A DNA stretch of 6,881 nucleotides from Bacteroidales bacterium (GTDB lineage Bacteria > Bacteroidota > Bacteroidia > Bacteroidales > UBA12077). The notes below the pieces were generated by a model that saw only the letters and a program-made list of their open reading frames with translations, did not search any database and was not told where the DNA came from. The translations under genes were made by a program, and so were the position numbers. Positions 1 through 6,613 of this stretch are shown piece by piece (the first letter of the stretch is position 1; each line of letters starts with the position of its first letter). Location of the stretch: positions 1-6,881 of the forward strand of contig JAUVUS010000132.1 of the NCBI GenBank assembly GCA_030600865.1. The letters are read 5' to 3'.

Positions 1-128
1 ACCATAAATATTATCCCAATAATTGAAAAAACATTTATAGTAACTGTTTGTCTCACAGGTTCTGATTCGAAATTACCGGGAATATTACAGCGAATTATTT
101 TATTTATTTTGTTTAAAGTTTCTCTCAT
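1..128 (-). CDS. N-terminal fragment of a membrane protein, possibly another sensor kinase (runs off the left edge)
   Basis: An open frame starts at the ATG at 128-126 and stays open to the window edge, giving 42 codons. The protein begins with a short basic cytoplasmic stretch (MRETLNKINKII), then an FESE motif, then a hydrophobic run (INVFSIIGIIFMV) that looks like the start of a first membrane helix. I do not recognise the family firmly. A short basic tail leading into several membrane helices is common at the front of Bacteroidota multi-pass sensor kinases, and the position at the end of a kinase array fits that, but this is inference. Two things support a real gene. A truncated, colinear copy of the same N terminus lies at 253-372, and a leader block shared with the Cache kinase gene sits 38 nt upstream of this start. 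The start is the first ATG after that block. Confidence 0.6.
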   Translation of the reverse strand, partial: MRETLNKINKIIRCNIPGNFESEPVRQTVTINVFSIIGIIFM

Positions 129-151
129 TATAAGTCATTAGATTCTAACAA

Positions 152-169
152 TTTATTTTTAAAAATAAA
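152..169. repeat. 18-bp perfect AT-only palindrome in the leader of the left-edge gene
   Basis: TTTATTTTTAAAAATAAA is identical to its reverse complement. It lies between the shared leader block and the start codon at 128, overlapping the block by three bases. A similar AT-only inverted repeat occupies the same place in the other copy of the leader (6152-6166), although the sequence differs. In DNA this AT-rich such symmetry can arise by chance. Confidence 0.5.
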
Positions 170-202
170 GAACTTTAGCAAATAAGCAAATATATTTTTG
201 AT
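167..202 (-). promoter_or_regulatory. Leader block, copy A, upstream of the left-edge gene
   Basis: This 36-nt stretch matches 6169-6204 without gaps at 30 of 36 positions. On the plus strand it reads aaagaacttt, two variable bases, caaataagc, seven variable bases, tttttgat. Its edge nearest the gene is 38 nt from the ATG at 128. The aaagaacttt part is the core of an inverted repeat, TAAAG-2-CTTTA at 166-177. On the sense strand the block supplies TTATTTG, which could serve as a Bacteroidota -33 element, but no good -7 box is conserved downstream in both copies. I call it a candidate promoter or operator on conservation and position only. Confidence 0.45.
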
Positions 203-252
203 GTATTATGATGAATGTAGTGATAAAAAATTTTAATCGTTTAGGAATTCAT

Positions 253-372
253 CTAGTAAAGAATAATAGGAAAGAAATTTATTATAACCATTTTTAGAAG
301 TGATTCTGACTCAAAGCTTCCAGAAATTACTCCTGTTATTATGTTATTTAAAATTTTATTAATCTTCCTCAT
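253..372 (-). pseudogene. 39-codon truncated relic of the left-edge gene's N terminus
   Basis: The ATG at 372-370 lies 12 nt beyond the stop of the hybrid kinase gene, and the frame ends at the TAG at 255-253. The 39-residue product aligns without gaps, starting from Met1, with the N terminus of the left-edge gene. Sixteen of the first 37 residues are identical, including Met-Arg at 1-2, Gly18, the FESE motif at 20-23, Ile-Asn at 31-32 and Ile-Ile at 36-37. Similarity then stops, just as the first membrane helix should begin, and a stop codon follows. No ribosome binding site is visible. The simplest reading is a decayed partial duplicate left by recombination. An alternative is a short expressed peptide, but the early loss of the membrane helix and the position at a gene junction argue against it. 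Confidence 0.65.
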
Positions 373-384
373 CAGTATTCAGGA

Positions 385-3300
385 TTATTCTACAAAATAT
401 TTATTAATTAAATCCAGTAGTTTTTCCCTTTTAATGGGTTTAGCTATATAATCATCGCAACCGGCTTCTAAACTCATTTTTTCATCATTTTCCATAGCAA
501 AAGCTGTTTGAGCAATAATTGGAATTTTACTATCTATTTTTTTTATCCTTCTTGTTGCTTCTAATCCATCCATTTCCGACATTTTTATGTCCATTAAAAT
601 TAAATCAATATTATTTTTTTGAAATAACTCAATAGTTTCAAATCCGTTTAATGCATGAATTAGTTTAACATTAGTTTGGGAAAGTAATACCTCAAGATAC
701 CTGTAGTTGCTTTTTTCATCTTCAGCTATTAAAATAGTTTTATCAGACCAATTATAATTAAGATTATCATCTTGTTGTTCACTTACAGTTTTTTCTTGGT
801 TTGAGATTTTAATATAAGGGATAGAGAAATAGAATGTTGAACCTTTATCGATTTCTGATTCAATCCAAATATGTCCACCAAGTAAATGTGATATATTTTC
901 ACATATAGATAAACCTAAACCTGCTCCACGATATAGTTTAGTTTTATTATTTTCCAGTTTTGTAAATCGGCTAAATATAATTTCTTGGTTATTTTCAGAT
1001 AGGCCAATCCCGGTATCTTTTACATAAAATACAATTGAAGGATTTTTCAGATTTTCATTAAGCGTATAACCAAATTCAATAAATCCTTTCTCAGTAAATT
1101 TTAAGGCATTATCGATTAAATTTGTAAAAATCTGTTGAATTCGCAATGGATCACTATAAACTGTAAAATCAATGTTATCTACTCCAATTTTTAATTTTAA
1201 TTCGATATCCTTATTAACCAAGGTTTTTTCCTTTTCAGAAAATAGTTCTAACAACTCATAAAGTTGCTTATTAAGTTTATAGTTTTTCTTATTTATGTTA
1301 AGTTGTCCGGCTTCAATTTTGGCAATATCAATAATATCGTCAATTAAATGTAATAATGTGTTACTGTTATTTACAATATGTAAAATTAATTCGCTTTTCT
1401 CTTTAGCATTAAAATCTGTATCATTTAGTAAATTTGAAAATCCAATAATTGCATTCATTGGAGTTCTAATTTCATGCGACATGTTGGCTAAGAAAGCAGA
1501 TTTTAATCGATCTGATTCTTCAGCTTTTTCTTTTGCGATTTCAAGTTCTCCTGTTCTTTCTTTAACGAGTTGGTCGAGTTTATTTCTGTGTTTTTCCAGT
1601 TCTGTATTTTGGTCTTCAATAGAATCACGTTGTGCGGTAATTTCTTCCTGTTTTACTTCTAAATCAGCTTGTTTTTCCTCAAGCTGAGTATTTAATTCAT
1701 AAAGATCTTTAGTTCTTGTCCTTACAGTATGTTCAAGAAGAGTATTTTGTGCTTTAATACTTTGGATTCTAATTCTGTACAATACATAAATTATAAGCAT
1801 AATTAATATTATTGTACTAATTCTAAACCATATTGTTTTCCAATAAGGAGGTAGTATTGTGATTTTTATTGAAGTATCCTTTTCGTTCCAGTAATCGTCA
1901 ACATTTGATCCTTTTACCCTAAATATGTATTCTCCGGGAGGTATTCCATTAAATGAAACATGGTTTTTTGTACCTATATATATCCAGTCTTCGTTCAAGC
2001 CTTCTAACATATATGCATACTTATTATTATTTATTTGATTATAGTTAATAGCAACAAAATCAAATGAAAATATATTTTGTTTATATGTTAGTTCTATTTC
2101 GTTTGTTAACGAAATATCTTTTTTTAAGATAAATTTTTTATCTATTTCTTTATTGATAGGAACTATTTTGTCAAATAAATAAAATTCGGTTATAATAACA
2201 TCAGGAATTATTTTACTTTCTTTTATACTATCAGGATTAAATATAGTAAGGCCGTTAATACCTCCAAAATAGATTAATCCTTTACTATCTTTGTATGAAG
2301 CACCAAATCTGAATGCATTACTCTGTAATCCATCGTGTTTATGATAGTTTTTAAACTTCATAGTTTTTCGGTTGAATTTTGCCATTCCGTTATTTGTGCT
2401 TAACCAAATATTTCCGTTGTTATCTTCTTGCATACCATATATCACAGAATTGCAAATACCATCTTTTTCAAGATACCTTTTTAAAGTTTTCGTTTTTATA
2501 TCATAGTGTACTAAGCCATTATTTGTAGCTAACCAGAGTTTTTCGCCTATTTCGTCGCTGCATTCAGATATACAGAAAATAGCATCTTTATTCAGGCTGT
2601 TTTTTGTATCGGTTTTTGATGTTTGATATTTTATTTTATTGTTTTTAGTATCAAAAATATACAGGCCTCCATATGCTCCTATCCAGAGTGTTTCGTTAGT
2701 ATCTTCAAAAGTATATCTAATATCACAATTAGGTATGTCTTTATGTACGTTAGTATCTGTTAAAAAATATATAACACTATCTTTATTTCTTATATATTTC
2801 CCCAAACCTATGCGTGAAGATAACCATATATTTCCCTTATTGTCTTCGCCAATATGCCATATTTGGTTTTGTATTTTATGTTTATTCTCAGGGTTTGGAT
2901 ATTGAATAAATTTTCTTTTTTTTCTATCAAATCTGGACAGTCCATTACTTGTGCCAATCCATAATAAGTTGAAACTGTCTTCAAAAAGTGAGTTGATTAA
3001 TATATTTGGATTGTCAGGATCAGGATTAAAAATAGGATAATGAGTGAAAAGTTTTTTTTGTGGATCGCATCTTTCCAGAAAGCCAATGGTACCTAGCCAA
3101 AGTATGTTGTCACGAGTTTTACATATTGAAAATATATCATTATTAAATAAACTATTAGTATCCTCGGAATCTTTATTTATATGAATAAATGCTAAGGGAT
3201 TAAGATTTACCCAATTTACTCCGCCACCAAATGTTCCTATCCATAAATTATGGTCGTTATCTTCAAAAATTGATGATGTAATATCAAAACTTAAACTTTG

Positions 3301-4272
3301 AGGATTTGAGGGGTTATGCTTGTAAATAGTAGTCAGGTTTTTTTGTTTATCGTATTTTAGCAAGCCCCAGCTTGAAGCTATCCATATTTTGTTATTATAA
3401 TCTATGAAAAGATTATATAAATTATTTGTACCGGTGTTTTTATTATTCGATAGTGTAGTATTGTGTAAGGTAAAACTATTGTTTTTAGGATTAAATTCAT
3501 TTAATCCATTATTTGTTGTTATCCATAAATTCCCCGATTTATCTTCTTTTATATCTATAACAATGTTACTACTTAAACTTTTGGGATTGTCAGGCTTATG
3601 GAAATATTTTTCAAATTGATTTTTATCAGGGATAAACTTATTAAGCCCGTTAATGGTAGTAAACCATAAATTTCCCGATTTATCGCGTAAAACAGAGAAT
3701 ACTAAATTGCTGCTTATACTTTTGGGTTTTTTAGAGTCATGCTTATAATGAGTAAATTTTCCTGTTTTTTTATCATAATAATCTATTCCCCCCAAATTAA
3801 TTGATATCCATATTCCTCCTAAAGGGTCAGGATACAAATTTATTATTACATCACCGGATAATCCATTTGGATTCCCGGAATTATGATTATACCGTTCAAA
3901 ATTGTCCTGTTCATAATTGTACTTACATAATCCTCCTTCTGTTCCAATCCATAATTCTCCGTCTATATCTTTGCATATTGATGTTATATAATTATTAGTT
4001 AAGCTGGATGAATCATCGGGGTCGTTTTTATATATAGTAATATTGTAACCATTATAACGGTTAAGTCCGTTTTCTGTTCCAAACCACATAAATCCGTATT
4101 TATCCTGACAAATTGATACTATAGCATTTTGTGATAAACCATCATCTATGGAAATATGATTAAATTTCAGATTTTGTTTTTGTGCGAATGAATTTAACGA
4201 GATGAGAATCAAGATAGAAAGTATTACAAAATGCTTACTTACTGAAACTCTGTGCTTTAGTAGTACATTCAT
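385..4272 (-). CDS. Hybrid sensor histidine kinase with double reg_prop propeller, Y_Y_Y domain and C-terminal receiver
   Basis: A 1295-residue membrane kinase of the Bacteroidota hybrid two-component type. Residues 1-30 are a signal peptide (hydrophobic 15-26, SFA before Gln31). Residues about 45-685 hold 14 reg_prop blades with the recurring pattern [LI]W[IFL]x[TS]xxGL, enough for two seven-bladed propellers. A Y_Y_Y domain follows at about 745-808 ([10 protein letters not shown], later [13 protein letters not shown]), then one membrane helix at 814-832 and a long coiled coil at 835-925. HisKA has His933 in HEIRTP. HATPase_c has Asn1055, DTGIGL from Asp1086 and GAGLGL from Gly1116. The receiver has the acidic pair Glu1184-Asp1185, phosphoacceptor Asp1228 and Lys1278. 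All catalytic residues are present. Unlike classical hybrid two-component regulators it ends at the receiver, with no AraC-type DNA-binding domain. In that family the propeller pair senses a periplasmic ligand, often a glycan; the ligand here is unknown. The ATG at 4272 overlaps the stop of the receiver relic in ATGA form. Co-transcription with the Cache kinase upstream is likely. Confidence 0.95.
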   Translation of the reverse strand: MNVLLKHRVSVSKHFVILSILILISLNSFAQKQNLKFNHISIDDGLSQNAIVSICQDKYGFMWFGTENGLNRYNGYNITIYKNDPDDSSSLTNNYITSICKDIDGELWIGTEGGLCKYNYEQDNFERYNHNSGNPNGLSGDVIINLYPDPLGGIWISINLGGIDYYDKKTGKFTHYKHDSKKPKSISSNLVFSVLRDKSGNLWFTTINGLNKFIPDKNQFEKYFHKPDNPKSLSSNIVIDIKEDKSGNLWITTNNGLNEFNPKNNSFTLHNTTLSNNKNTGTNNLYNLFIDYNNKIWIASSWGLLKYDKQKNLTTIYKHNPSNPQSLSFDITSSIFEDNDHNLWIGTFGGGVNWVNLNPLAFIHINKDSEDTNSLFNNDIFSICKTRDNILWLGTIGFLERCDPQKKLFTHYPIFNPDPDNPNILINSLFEDSFNLLWIGTSNGLSRFDRKKRKFIQYPNPENKHKIQNQIWHIGEDNKGNIWLSSRIGLGKYIRNKDSVIYFLTDTNVHKDIPNCDIRYTFEDTNETLWIGAYGGLYIFDTKNNKIKYQTSKTDTKNSLNKDAIFCISECSDEIGEKLWLATNNGLVHYDIKTKTLKRYLEKDGICNSVIYGMQEDNNGNIWLSTNNGMAKFNRKTMKFKNYHKHDGLQSNAFRFGASYKDSKGLIYFGGINGLTIFNPDSIKESKIIPDVIITEFYLFDKIVPINKEIDKKFILKKDISLTNEIELTYKQNIFSFDFVAINYNQINNNKYAYMLEGLNEDWIYIGTKNHVSFNGIPPGEYIFRVKGSNVDDYWNEKDTSIKITILPPYWKTIWFRISTIILIMLIIYVLYRIRIQSIKAQNTLLEHTVRTRTKDLYELNTQLEEKQADLEVKQEEITAQRDSIEDQNTELEKHRNKLDQLVKERTGELEIAKEKAEESDRLKSAFLANMSHEIRTPMNAIIGFSNLLNDTDFNAKEKSELILHIVNNSNTLLHLIDDIIDIAKIEAGQLNINKKNYKLNKQLYELLELFSEKEKTLVNKDIELKLKIGVDNIDFTVYSDPLRIQQIFTNLIDNALKFTEKGFIEFGYTLNENLKNPSIVFYVKDTGIGLSENNQEIIFSRFTKLENNKTKLYRGAGLGLSICENISHLLGGHIWIESEIDKGSTFYFSIPYIKISNQEKTVSEQQDDNLNYNWSDKTILIAEDEKSNYRYLEVLLSQTNVKLIHALNGFETIELFQKNNIDLILMDIKMSEMDGLEATRRIKKIDSKIPIIAQTAFAMENDEKMSLEAGCDDYIAKPIKREKLLDLINKYFVE
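1433..1610 (-). repeat. Gapless DNA repeat with the Cache kinase gene, copy 1
   Basis: This stretch encodes the end of the coiled coil and the phosphoacceptor region of HisKA. It aligns without gaps to 4994-5171, with a constant offset of 3561 nt. Short identical runs such as tttcatgcgacat and cttcagctttttc are preserved even though third codon positions have drifted elsewhere. It marks the two kinases as paralogues and is a possible substrate for homologous exchange. Confidence 0.7.
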
Positions 4273-4382
4273 TGGTTTAATGATTTATTACATCTATCAA
4301 TATAGTCAAAATTATTTTCTTCACATTTTGCAACCGCATCTTGCCCGTTTTCTGCATGTATAATATTTATCTTAGTACTTGA
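4269..4382 (-). pseudogene. Receiver-domain relic between the two kinase genes
   Basis: Read one base out of frame with the end of the Cache kinase, the spacer encodes an unbroken stretch SSTKINIIHAENGQDAVAKC, then EENNFDYI, ending at the TGA at 4271-4269. This is the second beta strand and second helix of a response-regulator receiver. It aligns without gaps to residues 1198-1225 of the neighbouring hybrid kinase's own receiver, with 11 of 28 identical, including His-Ala, Asn-Gly, Asn-Asn and Asp. The first strand with the acidic pair is missing, as are the phosphoacceptor Asp and the C-terminal half. It cannot be a working receiver. It most likely records internal deletions that removed the receiver of a formerly hybrid Cache kinase. 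It has no start codon of its own and overlaps the last codons of that kinase. Confidence 0.7.
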
Positions 4383-6123
4383 TAATATTATTCTGAAATA
4401 ACGGAATTTCTAAATAAAATGTAGTTCCTTTATTTATTTCAGATTCAACCTTAATTTTACCATCAAGTAATTCAATCAAATGCTTGCAAATTGAAAGGCC
4501 CAAGCCTGTTCCTCCGAATAATTTTCGTTTATCATCTTCAACTTTTGAAAATCTTGCAAAAATATAACTCAATTGTTTCTCTGTTATTCCAATGCCTGTA
4601 TCTTTTACATATACGGTAATATATTCGTTATTTATTGTATGCCCTATTTCTATGGAACCTTTCTCGGTAAATTTTATAGCATTTTCAACCAGATTTTTCA
4701 ATATTTGTTTTACTCTGATTGGATCAGAATGAATAACTACATTATCCTGAATGTTACTATTTAAAATAAATTCCAATTTTTTATTTTTAATGATTTCGAA
4801 AAAAGAATAATAGATATCATTTAATAATTCAACAAGGCTGAATTCTGATTTATCAATTCTGATTTGATTAGTTTCAATTTTAGCTAAATCCAAAATGTTG
4901 TCAATTATGTTTAGCAAGGAAAAACTATTTTTAGTTATCTCATTAGTTAAATTTGTTCTGGTGTCTGGGTCAATATTGTTTTCTATTAGCAGATTTGAAA
5001 AACCAATGATAGCATTCATTGGGGTTCTTATTTCATGCGACATATTTGCCAGAAACGAGGATTTTAAACGATCACTTTCTTCAGCTTTTTCTCTTGCAAT
5101 CTCTAAATCCTTTGTTCTTTCTTTAACTATCTTTTCTAAATGATTACGATGTTTTTCCAATTCATCATTTTGTGCACGTATTTCTTCTTTTTGCTGAATA
5201 ATTTCCTTTGTTCTTTCATTAACAATTTGTTCTAATTCCTGATTAAATTTAATCAGTTCGTTTTTTGCTTTATTCAGATTGCCAATCACCTCATTTGCTG
5301 CAATTGCCGGTTCATTAAATTCAGAGAAAAATAATTTTTGGATATCAATTTTTGTTGATTTTGCAACTGCTTCCTTAAAGAAGTTTGAAAATATCGCAAA
5401 ACTTTCTTGTGTTTTATTAGCAACATATCTGGCAATAATCAGAAGTATAAAAATCAAAAAACCAAATATGCCTACAATGCCTACAATATAACGTGTAAGC
5501 ATTTTTTTTGCAACTTCATGTTCTCTTAAAATAATCTTGTCGATATCTTCAAGATATATACCTGTTCCAATCATCCATTCCCATTCTGGAATTCCCTGCA
5601 CATATGAAATCTTTGGAGTTGGAACTTTTGCATTGGGTTTGTACCAAGAGTAAAAAATAAATTCTCCTTCAGGGTTCTCTACTGCTTTACGTTCTTCCTG
5701 AACAATTTTAACTCCATCAGGATCGGTAATATCCCATTGGTTTTTACCAATCATGTCTCTTTGAACATCGTTCATTAATGTTGTTCCATCATAGGAAACA
5801 ACAAAAATATAACCGTCATTGTTAAAGCGAATTTTGGCAATTTGCTCCAAAATTGCATTCTGAAGTTTTTGAATAGAGTCTCCATTTATTTTTTCAAAGA
5901 GAGATTTTTCGTAATTAATAAAATCGACAGTGAGGTTTACATGACTTTTTAATGTCTTTTTCTTGCCATTAATATAAATATTCTTTTTTTCTTCAATGTC
6001 TTTATTAACTCTTTGTAGTTCATTAACAACTAAAAACAAAGCAAAAGATCCTAATATAACAGCAATAGATATTGCAGTATAGAAAAATAAGGTTCTGGTA
6101 ATACTACGTTTCCTTTTTCCCAT
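4372..6123 (-). CDS. Cache-domain sensor histidine kinase without receiver
   Basis: A 583-residue inner-membrane histidine kinase. The N terminus is basic (MGKRKRSITR), followed by membrane helix 1 at about 12-33. An extracytoplasmic single Cache domain of the sCache_2 type spans about 40-200, with the typical strings GYIFVVSYDG, RDMIGKNQWD and PEWEWMIGTGIYLEDI. Membrane helix 2 is at 213-232, then a coiled-coil linker at about 270-360. HisKA carries His363 in HEIRTP. HATPase_c carries Asn481, DTGIGI from Asp508 and GGTGLGL from Gly537. The protein stops soon after the last kinase strand (FYLEIPLF plus a few residues). sCache_2 domains in known proteins bind small molecules such as organic acids, but the ligand here cannot be told. 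The linker and kinase half closely resemble those of the hybrid kinase downstream, which starts 99 nt later, probably in the same transcript. A receiver relic in that gap suggests this gene once encoded a hybrid kinase. The leader block at 6169-6204 is its likely control region. Confidence 0.94.
   Translation of the reverse strand: MGKRKRSITRTLFFYTAISIAVILGSFALFLVVNELQRVNKDIEEKKNIYINGKKKTLKSHVNLTVDFINYEKSLFEKINGDSIQKLQNAILEQIAKIRFNNDGYIFVVSYDGTTLMNDVQRDMIGKNQWDITDPDGVKIVQEERKAVENPEGEFIFYSWYKPNAKVPTPKISYVQGIPEWEWMIGTGIYLEDIDKIILREHEVAKKMLTRYIVGIVGIFGFLIFILLIIARYVANKTQESFAIFSNFFKEAVAKSTKIDIQKLFFSEFNEPAIAANEVIGNLNKAKNELIKFNQELEQIVNERTKEIIQQKEEIRAQNDELEKHRNHLEKIVKERTKDLEIAREKAEESDRLKSSFLANMSHEIRTPMNAIIGFSNLLIENNIDPDTRTNLTNEITKNSFSLLNIIDNILDLAKIETNQIRIDKSEFSLVELLNDIYYSFFEIIKNKKLEFILNSNIQDNVVIHSDPIRVKQILKNLVENAIKFTEKGSIEIGHTINNEYITVYVKDTGIGITEKQLSYIFARFSKVEDDKRKLFGGTGLGLSICKHLIELLDGKIKVESEINKGTTFYLEIPLFQNNIIKY
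4994..5171 (-). repeat. Gapless DNA repeat with the hybrid kinase gene, copy 2
   Basis: Partner of 1433-1610. It covers the codons for the ELEKHRN to IIGFSNLL region, ending in the HisKA helix. The identical spacing and lack of indels across about 178 nt reflect shared ancestry of the kinase modules. Confidence 0.7.
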
Positions 6124-6151
6124 TGTGCTTATAATGTACTTAAAATTAGGG

Positions 6152-6166
6152 TATAAATTATTTATA
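6152..6166. repeat. Perfect 7-1-7 AT inverted repeat in the leader of the Cache kinase gene
   Basis: TATAAAT, one T, ATTTATA. It sits between the shared leader block and the start codon at 6123, the same place as the palindrome at 152-169 in the other leader. Given the base composition it could be chance. Confidence 0.45.
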
Positions 6167-6168
6167 AA

Positions 6169-6204
6169 AAAGAACTTTTACAAATAAGCTTTTATGTTTT
6201 TGAT
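6169..6204 (-). promoter_or_regulatory. Leader block, copy B, upstream of the Cache kinase gene
   Basis: Gapless counterpart of 167-202, with 30 of 36 bases identical and the same internal spacing of aaagaacttt, caaataagc and tttttgat. Its gene-side edge is 45 nt from the ATG at 6123. The inverted-repeat core is AAAAG-2-CTTTT at 6168-6179. Compared with copy A, the outermost pair of the repeat changes on both sides, so symmetry is kept. This is consistent with a dimeric regulator's site. The remaining spacer between 6205 and 6285 shows nothing else I can support. Confidence 0.45.
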
Positions 6205-6285
6205 ATACGCATAAAATTTAATGATTAAAATATGTGATTTTAACCAGTAAAGTATATTTTTAGAAATAAGGTAGTTAAAATGAAA

Positions 6286-6486
6286 TTAATAAAGATTGTT
6301 TTTTTCAGGTATTACAATCCATAAAATAATATATACAATAATTCCCGGGAACGCTACACTAAAAATACTTAGAACCAGATACAGTATTCTAACTAAGGCT
6401 ATATCCCAACCCAAATATTCGGCTATCCCGGCACAAACGCCAGCGATAACCTGATTCTGTGATCTTGTAAGTTTTCTTTCGTACAT
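6286..6486 (-). CDS. Small PspC-domain membrane protein
   Basis: A 66-residue protein consisting almost entirely of one PspC domain. It has the family hallmark pattern KLTRSQNQVIAGVCAGIAEY, then LGWDIALVRILYLVLS, a hydrophobic helix at about 34-57 (FSVAFPGIIVYIILWIVIP) and a short polar end. E. coli PspC is an inner-membrane component of the phage-shock envelope-stress response, but stand-alone short PspC proteins are widespread in Bacteroidota with no settled function. The length is normal for such single-domain forms. The ATG at 6486 is chosen because the domain starts within a few residues of it. The gene is divergent from the oligopeptidase gene (127 bp between starts) and precedes the Cache kinase on the same strand with a 162-bp gap. 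That gap holds a separate leader block, so co-transcription with the kinase is uncertain. Confidence 0.9.
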   Translation of the reverse strand: MYERKLTRSQNQVIAGVCAGIAEYLGWDIALVRILYLVLSIFSVAFPGIIVYIILWIVIPEKNNLY

Positions 6487-6613
6487 TTTTCTTATAATTT
6501 ATCTATACAATGTGAACGATTTTATACAAATTTTGTTAAAGAATAATATCTTATTGAAAAACAATAAACAAAAAATGTATTTTTACAAATCAAATTTAAA
6601 AAATGAATTTAAT
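6487..6613. promoter_or_regulatory. Divergent promoter region between the PspC and oligopeptidase genes
   Basis: This 127-bp AT-rich spacer must hold promoters for both directions. On the minus strand, TTTG at 6530-6527 is followed after 19 nt by TATAGATA at 6507-6500. That is a plausible but weak Bacteroidota promoter for the PspC gene and would leave a very short leader. The plus-strand candidate is listed separately. Confidence 0.35.
6554..6585 (+). promoter_or_regulatory. Candidate Bacteroidota promoter for the oligopeptidase gene
   Basis: TTG at 6554-6556 and TATTTTTA at 6578-6585 are separated by 21 nt. The downstream box matches the phylum's -7 consensus TAnnTTTG at all but the last fixed base. 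Transcription would begin near 6592, leaving a leader of roughly 20 nt before the ATG at 6614. Confidence 0.4.

Noticed and set aside
187..194. TATATTTG on the minus strand, a perfect match to the Bacteroidota -7 consensus
   Set aside because: The corresponding seven bases are among those not conserved in the second copy of the leader block, and no TTG lies at a suitable distance upstream. It is therefore not supported as the shared promoter, though it could be used in this copy alone.
129..252. Rho-independent terminator after the kinase genes
   Set aside because: The symmetric sequences here are AT-only with no GC-rich stem and no properly placed T run on the sense strand. They fit a leader palindrome better than a terminator.
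1295..1687. A 130-codon plus-strand open frame opposite the hybrid kinase
   Set aside because: It lies wholly antisense to the conserved HisKA and linker codons. Its Ser- and Cys-rich product resembles no family and arises from the reverse complement of coiled-coil codons. The same holds for the other plus-strand frames inside both kinase genes (2639-2905, 3404-3619, 3801-3998, 4573-4764, 4895-5143, 5279-5491).
4269..4400. A single frameshift or sequencing error splitting an otherwise intact kinase-receiver fusion
   Set aside because: Correcting the frame does not restore a receiver. The first strand with its acidic pair and everything after the second helix are absent, so deletions rather than one shifted base are needed.
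6591..6598. TAAATTTG on the minus strand as a -7 box for the PspC gene
   Set aside because: It matches the consensus, but the nearest TTG upstream on that strand is 31 nt away and inside the divergent coding region, which is too far for a normal promoter.
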